The notes below the pieces were generated by a model that was not told the DNA's origin, ran no database searches, and saw nothing but the letters and a program-made list of their open reading frames with translations. A DNA stretch of 64,000 nucleotides. Source: Rhodamnia argentea. Lineage: Eukaryota > Streptophyta > Magnoliopsida > Myrtales > Myrtaceae. Positions 1-10,397 of the stretch are shown piece by piece; the stretch's first letter is position 1; the number at the start of each line of letters is the position of its first letter. The DNA lies in NCBI RefSeq assembly GCF_020921035.1, contig NC_063158.1, positions 5,872,001 through 5,936,000 of the forward strand, in the 5' to 3' direction. A program made the translations under genes and the position numbers.

Positions 1-16
1 TAAATTGTTCCTACAG

Positions 17-95
17 GTATAGGATTGAGCAAGAACTTGGAACTGAGATTAAACAGATTCCTCCACATATTGATCAGGCAATTTATTGTCGGTGA
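17..95 (+). CDS. RH8: DEAD-box ATP-dependent RNA helicase, DDX6/Dhh1 type (RH6/RH8/RH12-like), terminal coding exon
   Basis: Only the last coding exon is in the window. A pyrimidine-rich acceptor ending in CTACAG at 11-16 is followed by a phase-1 exon that reads YRIEQELGTEIKQIPPH and on to DQAIYCR, then TGA at 93-95. This peptide is the characteristic C-terminus of plant DDX6/Dhh1 helicases (Arabidopsis RH6, RH8, RH12); the human DDX6 tail is similar (EQLGTEIKPIP). Members of the family act in cytoplasmic processing bodies in mRNA decapping, storage and translational repression. The helicase core motifs lie upstream of the window and cannot be checked. Which of the three paralogues this is cannot be told from 25 residues. 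The following ~2 kb probably includes the 3' UTR. Confidence 0.82.
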
Positions 96-182
96 TATAT
101 GGGAGAAATCTTGGTGCAGTACTGAAGTGGAAATGGTGAGTGATGGCACGTGGGGCTACTGTTTTTTATTTTTTTTTTGGGT

Positions 183-257
183 CGTTGGTTTTGGTTTGGG
201 GGTGGGGGGTGGGTTGTTGGGGTGGGGTGGGGTGGGGTGGGGAGGGTGGGGAATGGG
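183..257 (+). repeat. G-rich tract with many GGG/GGGG runs
   Basis: More than ten runs of three to six guanines separated by one to three bases (mainly T) occur just after the helicase stop codon, on the sense strand of that gene. The pattern satisfies the G-quadruplex consensus many times over. It is probably in the 3' UTR or a 3'-UTR intron. Confidence 0.7.
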
Positions 258-2486
258 TGTGTTAATGGTGTGTAGAGTTGGATTCTTTCTTGCTATAGTC
301 TAAGTAACTGTCAAGATTTATGGCTTTTTCTTTCTGATGTTTTTTTTAACGAGCATTTATTGATAGAAGAATTGTCAAGATTCATGCTTTTCATCTGTTA
401 CCGAGGCCACGATACCTGCTCTTCTTGTAGCGGGTATTATCATGTGAATTATTTTGGCAGTGATGTCGATGTAAAATTTTGGAGACATTGCTTGATATTT
501 TTTTATTGTGTAGCTAATTTTTATTTTGCTATAACTGTGGTCTGAAGGTGCCTTCGTTCATTACTTGTATGAATGAGGTTCTGTGTACAAAGCGGAAGAG
601 TTATCATTGATCATTGGTTGGTAGTCTGTGGAATGAGCTCTAATGACTGCATCTTCTTCTTACAGCACAGTGAATGGTTTTCTATCCATTATGTTTTTCT
701 CTCTTAACATTCTTTACAGGATTTGTGAAGTATCAATTTGTAACCTCAATTTTGACGAGTAGTAGCTGCATGGGATCATATATTCGTTGGACAATAAAAG
801 TGTTATGGTGACGGAGATATACATGTGCCTTTCTTATGTATAAGCACGAATTGGACTAATCCAAATAAGATTGTGAGGTATGCTTGATTCAATTGCTATT
901 AACAGGTTGCTAATATTTCCTCTCCTGCTTTCAGGGATCGATGAAGCTGCCTGATTCAATAAGTGGGCATGGGCGGCTTGTGGAGCGTAAATTGTGAGGG
1001 ATTAATATGATAAAAACTTTTTTGTGGACGCCCAAATAGGAGTGCTAAGAATGTTTTTAATGGTGTCTGGATTTGTGTAACCCGGATTATATCAGGAGAT
1101 TGCTGAGAGTTGGTAGATGATCTACACAAGTCTCGGGAAAAAACGTATGGGTCCAATTTACCTTTGAATTTCCTCAAGAGACGTTTCTCTCTTGTTTTCG
1201 CCTATATTGTCTAGAATGCTTTTGTTCCCTCTGTTTTGGAAAGATTGATCACTGTTGACAGATGTTCCTTGGATCAAATCTCTTGCTGCTTCTCTTTTTC
1301 TTTTTTTCTTTTTACGGCTTTTGTTTCGACTTCTTTAACCTCCTGTCTCTCCCTCTTTTTCCTTTTTTTTTTTGTTTTAGATTTGACCGAGGTAGGTTTA
1401 TTTCTATGCTTCATCTGTCTTCTATGCTCTTCCCAAAATGTCCTATTTCAGGAATCGTTGCAGTTAACTTACCAAATCATTTTGGTTTTCTGATGTCTAA
1501 TGGGAATACTAGTAATTGGCCGTATTTTGGTAAACTCTGAATCACAATTCTCTTTCGAGTTTGTCACAAAGGAGATTGTGGTGCTGAATCACCTTTTGTT
1601 CCTGCCTCCAATAATGTCGGCGGATGAATCGAGGGCCTACCATGTTGCATAAAAATGATTGTAATGTGTCTACGACACTGGCTGGACTAGGATTAACAAC
1701 TGTTCGTCCCTTCAACGACCGTGCTTTATAGCACGCACTGGGATTTCACTTGTACTTGACATGTTGTATATGAAGCGGTCGATCGATAGAGTTTGTGTAC
1801 ATGTCGTGCCAAAGGTTAGAGAAAATATGTTCTAAATGGTGAAGCGATCAAATTCATACACACGGATGAGAATGTAATGACATTTGGGGGATATATTGTA
1901 CCGATGGTATAACTGTGGACGAGTGGACTGAGTCTATGGTGTCTCGTGGGCACTGTGCGTTCACCGATCCGTCATTGGATTGAAAAAAGGACTTATAATA
2001 TCGCCGTTCATGCTGAAATCTGTAGAAGGTTTAACATCTGTTTCATTTAAACCTGGGGCGAAAGCCGCGGTGCCCGTATAACGACCGTAGATTGACCCGT
2101 ACAGTACATGAGCGATTGTTTATTTTGTTTGCTTGTCTGCTAGTTTGTGGACCCTTCTTTGATATTTCCGAGTAGAGAAGAGATCAGAATGTAATCTGAA
2201 AACAGGAAGTGCAGAGAGACTCGGTGACTCAACCGAGCACGCAAACTCAGCTGAGTGATTCAAACAGACATGATGCGGAGGAGGAGCTTTCCTGTTCTGA
2301 GCTTCGTGGGCTTTGACCGCATTTATGATCTCCTTTTCCCCTGTTCCTTCACATCTCTTTCCCCCATTGAATCGTTTGATTCGTTTGTCGCTCTCGCAAA
2401 CAAATCTGTGTTTTTTATTTTTTTAATCTAAACTCATCATACGAATTTCGCATTCCCGTGGAACGTTTGGTTTGAACCGCAACTAT
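258..2486. other. Helicase 3' flank and intergenic DNA, no gene recognised
   Basis: No open frame with recognisable protein content was found. T-rich tracts followed by CAG (near 717-720 and 930-935) could be acceptors of 3'-UTR introns of the upstream helicase. Nothing else could be supported. Confidence 0.4.
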
Positions 2487-2637
2487 ACTCATTATCTTAA
2501 TGCGTTCGTAATCCGTCTCCGCCCTTACCCCCTCGTAAGTTCATTTCCCGCATTTTCAACGACTCATTATCTTAACGGATCCGTAATCCGTCTCTATCCC
2601 TACCGCCTTGTAAATTTATTTCCCACATTTTCATCGA
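2487..2637. repeat. Two-copy tandem repeat, 75-bp unit
   Basis: The words ACTCATTATCTTAA, CGTAATCCGTCTC and TTATTTCCC-type segments recur 75 bp apart (unit 1 from 2487, unit 2 from 2562). The copies differ at several positions, so the duplication is not recent. Confidence 0.7.
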
Positions 2638-3104
2638 CAAAGTCGAACTACTGTGAGTGAATGCTAAGAAAGGCCGAAATGTTTCCCGACATAGTTCAAT
2701 ACACGTATCCTTAATATCTCCGCGTACTTATGATCATAGGTTCATATGGAATAATAAACCGTCCTCTAAATATATTGAATATGGCGTAATTCGATCATAC
2801 TTAGTACAAGATAATGAGAAAAACCCAAAAAAAAAAGAAAACTGTAGAATTCATGTTTGTTTCTTGATCAGCATTGCACAAGATGGTTGCTAACAACATC
2901 CATCAACCGAATATACGTCGATTTATCGCACTGTGGCCAGCAGTTTTTTTTTTTTTTATAAATTTTTTGGTCGATAGCCAGCAGTTTATTAATGAAGGAA
3001 TGGATAGCAGAGAGGAAGAGCGAGGAAGAGGTTGTCACCTCAGACCGTGTCCGTACCCGCCTCATTCATGTCATGTCACAGAGCCATAGCCATTAATGAA
3101 GAGA

Positions 3105-3833
3105 CACACTCCGCCTCTCTCCTCTCCTGAGATCTCTCTCTCTCCCTCTCTCTCCCCCTCTATCTCGCTCTCTCTCTTCAAGACCATCCGCCATTAATGC
3201 AACCCTCTTGATTGTCACTTCACGGGGTTTCTCTCTCCTCCCTCCCTCCCTTCCCCCCTCAGTTGAAAACCTCTCAAAAGAGGGAGTGCCCGCTTTAAAT
3301 GGCTTTCGTTTTCTGCACAAGGGCCTCAGAAACTTATGACCCCTCGAGTGATGATGATTCAAGATTCAGTCTTTCTTCTTCTTCTTCTTCCCGAATCCCT
3401 TCGTTTGCTCTTGGGGTACGAGCTCTACTGGTAGGGACCAATGGGATACATACACTTTGAATACGTGACACGTCGAACATTTAATGTCTCCTCCCAGCAA
3501 AAATACGTCCCATTTAATGCGCGCCACAGCTTAAAGCCCGCCGATCGTCCTTCCACTCCCACAAGTTGTGTCCAGTTTGGTTTCGATCCCTCCCCAGACG
3601 CAGTAAAATCGAAATGGGCATTTAGAGAACCCCTCACATATTACATGATCCTCCCGTCTCTCTGTCTCTGTCTCTGTCTCTCTCCAAGATAGTCTTTTTG
3701 ACTACTTCTCTGTACTTCATTTGCTCCCTTTCACTCACAGGCTGAAGAAGAGCTTTAAAGGCGTTTCTTGGTTCTCTCAGGGTCTTCTGTTTTTGGATTA
3801 TGTTGTGATAACTTTGTAAGTGGGAGAGAGAAA
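3105..3833 (+). promoter_or_regulatory. Promoter and 5' leader of the MYB17-like gene, CT-rich
   Basis: Long CT/TC microsatellite stretches (about 3127-3175 and 3655-3690) and TTC repeats lie upstream of the MYB start codon. Such pyrimidine tracts are common in plant core promoters and leaders. The ORFs on both strands here are low-complexity and are not taken as genes. No unambiguous TATA box was identified. Confidence 0.5.
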
Positions 3834-5638
3834 ATGGGAAGGACACCATGCTGTGACAAGAAGGATTTGAAGAAAGGGCCGTGGACGGCCGAGGAAGATG
3901 AGATTCTTGTTGGGTATATCAGACAGAATGGCCATGGAAGCTGGCGTTCTCTCCCCAAGCTTGCAGGTGGGGTTCTACACTTCTCTTCTCTTCTTCTTCT
4001 TCTAAAGTTGTCCCCTTTTTGTTATTTTTTTCGGTTTACTGTATGTTTGATCACCACAAGGGCTCCTTTGAAACTTGTCTTATAAGAAGAATTAGTGTGG
4101 TTCTAAAGGCGAAGTTGCAATCTTTTTGCTTCGGAGAGTCCGAGAATGGGCAAAAGTAGAGTTCTTTTAGGTGGTGTTGTGCATCTTTGCGACAACATGG
4201 TACTGAAAAATAGTTTTGCCGCTGCTGCTTAATAGGTCTTCTTCGTTGCGGTAAGAGTTGCCGGCTAAGGTGGACGAACTATCTCAGGCCAGACATAAAA
4301 CGTGGCCCTTTTACTCCCGAGGAGGAGAAGCTTGTCATTCAGTTTCATGGAATACTCGGTAACAGGTACCTATCTTACACTCTCCAAGACTCATGCCTGG
4401 TGCTTAGTCTGAACAACCGGTGGATATGGTTGGCTTAGCTGAGTAGAGATAATAAAACCTCTACTTGCATTTGGATCGTGAATAGCTAATAGAATGGAAG
4501 GTACCCTTTTGGAATTATATCAGTTACTGTTGTTTTATGGCACTTGACCTTTTTAGCTTTGGAAGATCTATAGTGGTTTGACACCTCAACATTTTGTTCT
4601 GCCTAAGCAAGTTGATGATCGGTACCATATTATCTTACTAGGTTCAGATTTGGACCAGAATAAAGATAATATACCTGATTATTAAATAATTTAGCTTCTG
4701 CTGTGAATTCCTAAGCTTGTGAAGGATGTGTTTGAATTCCAGATAGCATCATGAAGATGCATTTTTCTGCTCTTACTTACATTAGGCTGTTTATTTTGTA
4801 GCTATACAATGTTCCATACTCGCTTTAAGCATTGGCCACTTGATTTTCACTTGTTTTGTATCTTCTAATTTAAATCTAGCATGTGATTGAAAGTATCTTA
4901 GAACTGCTCTATTTATCAAAGATGATTAGGACTCCAACAGATTGTCATTGGAAACATAAGTGTAGGCCTTTGACTTGTTCTCTTCGTAATGCCAGGTGGG
5001 CTGCCATTGCTGCTCAACTTCCTGGAAGAACGGACAATGAGATCAAGAACCTGTGGAACACCCATCTAAAGAAGCGTCTTCTTTGCATGGGCCTCGACCC
5101 CCAGACTCATGAACCTTTCGTAACCCGAGGCCCTATCACAAACTCACCCACATCAACAATCACGCGTCACATGGCACAGTGGGAAAGTGCTCGGCTTGAA
5201 GCTGAAGCTCGGCTTTCTAGGGAGTCCTTCCTGTTTAATCCACTTCCAAAAACTGATGCTGACCATTTCCTCCGGCTGTGGAACTCAGAAGTTGGAGAAT
5301 CTTTCAGAAAGACAAGCATGGAAATTGGAAGAAGCCCGGTTTCTCCGGCATCTTCATCTGTGAAGTGTGAATCCAATTCAGCCATCAGCACCGAAATGGG
5401 TCCCTGCGTGGGTGGTTCTGCTGCTGCCGCAAATGACGGAGACGAAGATGAGGAATACAAGAGGTGCAAATCCTACATTCCACTAATGGCTGCAGGGACA
5501 GAGTCCTCTGGCTCTAGTGCCTTAGAAGATTCATCAGATACAGCATTGCAGCTGCTGCTGGATTTTCCTATCAACAATGACATTAGCTTCTTAGGAGGAG
5601 ATATTGATCAATATGCTTCATCTTCTGGTTTAATTTAG
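3834..5638 (+). CDS. MYB17: R2R3-MYB transcription factor, subgroup 9, MYB17-like
   Basis: Three exons, 3834-3966, 4236-4365 and 4996-5638, encode 301 aa; exon sizes 133 and 130 bp are the usual sizes for this family. The N-terminus [20 protein letters not shown] starts R2, whose tryptophan spacing is intact. R3 follows ([20 protein letters not shown], then [17 protein letters not shown]), ending about residue 115. [13 protein letters not shown] and a later [19 protein letters not shown] match subgroup 9. The combination fits Arabidopsis MYB17 better than the MIXTA proteins MYB16/MYB106. The tail contains an acidic patch and [15 protein letters not shown]17 (LATE MERISTEM IDENTITY2) is a nuclear activator in the floral transition. 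The gene is tail-to-tail with the remorin. Confidence 0.93.
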
Positions 5639-5867
5639 AAAGTTCTGAAATATTTGCAGTTATGAAACCCGGCTAAGCATTTACCTATTATGAGGCCTCT
5701 CCTGCTAGAGTTTTGAGCTTTTTCCATTAGCAAGAGGAGATGCGAACGTTAACATTTGACTCTATGGTAATGTCTTACTTGCTTAGTCTATTTTGCTTTG
5801 CTGTATCTAGAAATTTTCTTGTTCTGGAACCTATTAATGCATTACATGGATAGGTCTCATGTTCCGA

Positions 5868-5962
5868 CATAACAGAGGGTTGTTAAATTTGCTCAGCAGT
5901 TGCTTCTAAGCATTTGGAGTTGGAATATGGTTAGAAAAAACCACAAGCAACCCTCTGTTATG
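5868..5962. repeat. Short inverted repeat between MYB17-like and remorin 3' ends
   Basis: ATAACAGAGGGTTG near 5869-5883 is repeated in inverted form as CAACCCTCTGTTAT near 5948-5961. The stem is about 14-15 bp with a ~65-base loop. It lies between the stop codons of the two convergent genes, so it could sit in either 3' UTR. Confidence 0.55.
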
Positions 5963-6232
5963 GAAGAAAGGTGCTACATCTGAACCAGGAACCTAGACTA
6001 GACAATCCATTCTCTTCATAGGAATAACAGGTAAAGATCACTCACAAGTCACAACCATTTAAGTACTTAAGATATGACACGGCAAACAAGCCCTTCGTCA
6101 TGGAAGCACAAAAAACAGACGGCAATCTTCCTTTTTCAGCGAGGTTCACGCGCCAACAGCATGAAACAACAGAAACATTATCGATGAGAGCTATTGTTCT
6201 TCCCTTCTGGTCAGGTCCAAGATCAACGATTT

Positions 6233-9067
6233 TCAGAAACACCCTAGGAACTTTTTCGGCATGTACCCAGCAGCACGATATTTTGCAGCCACTTCCCCTG
6301 CTTTGAGAATTTGTTCACTACGTTCTGCTTGGATTGTTGCCCTCTTTTCTTCTGCTTGCTTGTGAATCAATGCTACCTTGTTTTTCACTTTTTCCCCGTA
6401 CTCTGCCTTTTTCTTCTCCAGCTTTTCCTGCATACCATGGACACGGAACTGAGAATAACCAAGAAAGAAGCACATGATGCAAGGAGAAACTTAGAAGCAG
6501 ATCTTCAAAGCTGGAGAAAGAACGAAATGATAAGAAAAAAAGCAAGGAGGAAGCGGGTGTTTGCGGATGTTACCTCTGTTTTTCGCAAATCGGCTTCTTT
6601 AGCAGCCTTCTTGCTGTTTTCCCAAGAAGTAATTGTGGACATCTTTTTCTGTGCCCTGTTCATGCAAAAACCTTGCTTTGCTTGGACACACTATTATGAG
6701 CTAGCACTAAAACCTTATTTCTAAGTAGCTCAATGGCGTTTCGGACTCAGGAGGGCAAACAGAACAGGCCTAGCGGGACGACGGCGATGTGTAAGAGGGA
6801 CTTGCTATTGACTCATTAAGATGTGAACACAACTTCTTTGGTCAAGTAACTAATAAAGCAGAGCATCCATCACTTGGGATTGAGCACTCTGTCATGAAGC
6901 ATATATTGACGAACTATCTTTCCTCACGGTCGGAGCAAAAGTGAAGAGTTTGGTACTTCAGTAGCACACATTAGGTTGTTGGACGTAAAACGGTAGGGAA
7001 GATAGGAATAAGTATAATCATTTGGTTCGCGAGATTACAGGAATGTCGAGAGATTGATTCAGCAATGCACATTGGCAAGCCGATTGCGTATCAGCTGGAG
7101 GTTGGAAAACACTCCTCAAAGAAAACAAAGAACTCTTTCCCCCATGATCATACTTTCAGACCTCCGCTCATTCAAGCAAATTCATGCATTAAGCTAAGGC
7201 AACCCAATTCAAAACTCCAAGAAGATGTGTCGTGTGTATGGCTTACTTGTTGTCTGCCTTTGTCTTTTCACTTTCTTCCCATGCCTTAATGAATGTCAGT
7301 TTCTTTTCCTTCTCAACTTCTGCTAGCGCAAGGTCTGCAAAAAGCATTACACAGAAAAGCCGGGTCAATTGAGTTGGGAGGAAACTCCATCATGCATATA
7401 GGATCTTTAAAGAGAGAAACTCAACGATAAAACACACCAAAAAAAAAAAAAAAATAGATCTCGGATCATGACCGATGTAAGATGATTAGGACGGAAATTG
7501 AGAAATTCATTGTGTGGCTATACAATCAAATGGCATCATTATTAGGAACTATATAAAAGAAGTTTCGGTAAGATCAAATCTTTCTGGATGTGCAAGCACC
7601 TAGTAGGCTAGTACTCACCCCTGTCGACTGATCCACTTGAACCTTTATTCCGTGCTGTACCTGGTGCCTCTGTCAATAAGTATAAATTACATTGGAGTGA
7701 GACGGAATAATTACGGAATGTGTATCCTGGAGTAATTGTTCTTGGGCAAGTATTGACTACTGAAGTGCATCACAATGAAGTGAAAATCCACAGCATTTTT
7801 CCAACTGCTAACACATTCTCAACATATTTGTACTTCTATGTCCATCCCTCAATGCTAATTTTAATTTCTAGAGGATGAGAGGAGATTGAGTGATCTGTGT
7901 CATACGCTAAGTCGCAGCTAACATCTTCACTTCTGTAAATGAAAGTGCTTTAGTTAGCGGTCTCCATGTTTTGTGCAAAGCCAATTAAGAGAAGAACGTG
8001 CCCATGATTGGCATAACAACTATGGTCCAGTTCCTTGCACTTAGGACCGAAAATAGTCTCAACAAGAAACTGATTATTCTCGAGGTCTTAGTTCAAGCAA
8101 CAGAATTTGCTTGAGATGATGAGCATTAGGAACCCGTCTGTTTGAAGTCTTCGCCAAATTCACGTGAAGGCAATGAGCGAAGTCCGTTGAGAGCTATACT
8201 CGCTATATGCCTAATGACGTCTAGAGCTCAAATATCAACGACGACTCAACTTGACCGGGTTTAACCTGGTTCTAAACTGGGGTATTCTCTTAGATCGTGT
8301 TGGTTCAGAACTCATCAGAAGGCAATCTGAAGCAATAGAAGATAAGAACAGGTCATTTGCACTTCCTATCACCTCAGGAAAGTGCCCTATTTTTCCTTTG
8401 TTATTTTATTAAAGGGAAAGGGAATTCTAAGAATAATGAAAGCATAGTGGAGTACCCAAATTTGGAATTGATAAGACAGACATCAAGCATAGTGCAACGA
8501 AAGCAAGCATTTTTAATATGCCGATCCCCGAGTTCAGCTTTGAGAAACTTGGGATCCAATTCCATCTCTTTACATATGTGAAGACACAATGAAATCCACA
8601 TACTTTATTCAGCCTCATTTGTACACTAATGGGAGTTCTTTTCTCAAACTAGGTCCGTGTTAAGAACGTCACAAGTTTTACCAAGAATGAACGTAGAGGA
8701 CTGAGGCGACCCTTGAGCTTGGGACAGCTTCCAAAGACAAGAAAAGACAGGGTATAATTCACTTGAAGTAGGAAGATCAGATGATTCATAACCTTTCTCT
8801 CTGTGATCAGAGCTAGTTATAAGAAAGAATGACCAAGCAACGAGCGCGATATAACTCTATCATTTCGTTAACTTCGAGCATAGACATGAATGTAGCATCT
8901 ACTCAATACTCACCCATTATTCTCGCCATCCAAAGAGAGAGAAAAGAGAAGAATGAAGCACAAAGGAGGCTGGAGAAGAGAGGGCGATTTTTACTTGGTG
9001 CAGCAACGAGAGCTATGGACTCGTCGCTCTTCCCTTCTGGTGGTGTGACTGTCATCTCTCGCCTCAT
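6233..9067 (-). CDS. Remorin family protein (group 1-like, short N-terminus)
   Basis: Five exons on the minus strand: 8995-9067, 7619-7669, 7247-7334, 6574-6655 and 6233-6427. They join in frame to 162 aa, and all junctions are GT/AG. The N-terminus (MTVTPPEGKSDESIALVAA) resembles a reduced Remorin_N region. The rest is the Remorin_C domain, with LTFIKAWEESEK, STITSWENSKKAAKEADLRK, the coiled-coil block KLEKKKAEYGEKVKNK, and AAKYRAAGYMPKKF ending LGCF. Remorins bind the inner leaflet of the plasma membrane through the C-terminal anchor and organise nanodomains at plasmodesmata and infection sites. At 162 aa it is shorter than typical group-1 remorins (~175-200 aa). The ATG at 9065-9067 is preceded in frame by a stop, so an extra upstream coding exon is possible but not needed. 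Intron 1 is ~1.3 kb. Confidence 0.9.
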
Positions 9068-10397
9068 GCCTTAACTATCAACTTCTAAGTGCTTGGACTC
9101 CAAACCGTTCTGATGATTTGCAAGTGAATATAGTGCAGTGGGTTTGTATAGAAGGGGTCCATATATCAGCCATAGGCGGGCATTTTTATTTTTGCCAAAC
9201 AAAGAGTAAGAGAGCGAAAACTAGCTCGCCGGTCGTCGTTCTGCTCAGCTGTGCTTCTTGACCCGTCTCATTTCGAACGAAATGGGTTGGGAATAAAGTT
9301 GATGAACAGAAAGGTAAGGTCGTCGTTTCAGCATAAGGAATAGATGCAATGCAAGGCTGTCATGAATAAAGAGTTAAGCTCAAAGAAAAGGAGGCACAGT
9401 AACGCACACACCGATCGGTAATAGAATCGCGATCTTCAGTTTGGATATATATATTTGCTGTATTGCCGCCGGTAGTACCTCCGCCCTCCGGATCACTAAA
9501 AGGATGAGAACATAGAGGGGAGACATCTTTAATGGGCTGTCGTAGGCGGGTTCGGCTGGACCTACTGTAATATCCAAGGCCTTGTGGCGCGTCGGGGCGA
9601 GCCCTCGAGTCGAGCTTGAGAGACCATGCCCAAGCATGCCACCTATGACTTCGGAAGAGTGCGAAAATTTCCCAACTTTTCTCAATTCGTGTGTGTACTT
9701 TCTCCGATCCACATAAGCACTGAAATCCCGTCGGCTCTTCCATTAACAAAGATGTTGTTACATGTAGAATGTTGGGCTCTATCCTAAATCAAAACCCGAA
9801 GCACTATCCTCGAGACTTGACGTGCACGATTCGAGTCGGATCGTTACAATCACCGTACCGATAAATCTAAAAGAGCTCTGACGTTGTCTTGGTTTGTCGC
9901 ATTTCCCTTGAATTTGATAGTAGTCGTCCATGCACGCATATCATGTGTAGAACTTGATGACTTTTGTTTTTTGCCCACTTGTTTTGCCCGGAATTGACTG
10001 GTTAAATGAGCCAACTTTACTGCTTCCCTCCTGGATTCGGAGCCGTCTTTTCCGTTTTAAGTACAAGATGGACGATAGAATACGCATATGGAGGCATTTA
10101 ATCGTGAAGAGGACAGATGATTTTCATGAAGAAAACGAAACTGCCCTCGATTATTCGATGCTGTACTCGTCCGTTTAAACTCGCAAAGCCGGCAAGAAGA
10201 GCGCTCATCCCGGCATGCGTCGTGGCCTGTGTAATGTCTCGCAAAACATGAGACTCCAGCTAAAGAACGGGACTCACGCAGTGTTTCACGACCCTTCAAT
10301 TATCATGTGTATGTGGGGAGTCTTCCATTGTTAAATGTTACATCAGTGTACGATGTGGTTCCGATGTTTAACTGCTAGAGAGACGATCAAAGACTAG
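9068..10397. other. Intergenic region between divergent remorin and GT90 genes
   Basis: This should hold two divergent promoters. A GC-richer patch at 9470-9640 gives overlapping minus-strand ORFs (for example 9360-9749) that have no recognisable domain. I see no transposon ends. Confidence 0.4.

Noticed and set aside
3093-3362. Minus-strand Arg/Glu-rich ORF upstream of MYB17-like
   Set aside because: Complement of the CT-rich promoter tract.
9360-9749. Overlapping minus-strand ORFs of 110-129 codons
   Set aside because: No recognisable motif or splice partner, and the position between two divergent genes fits promoter DNA.
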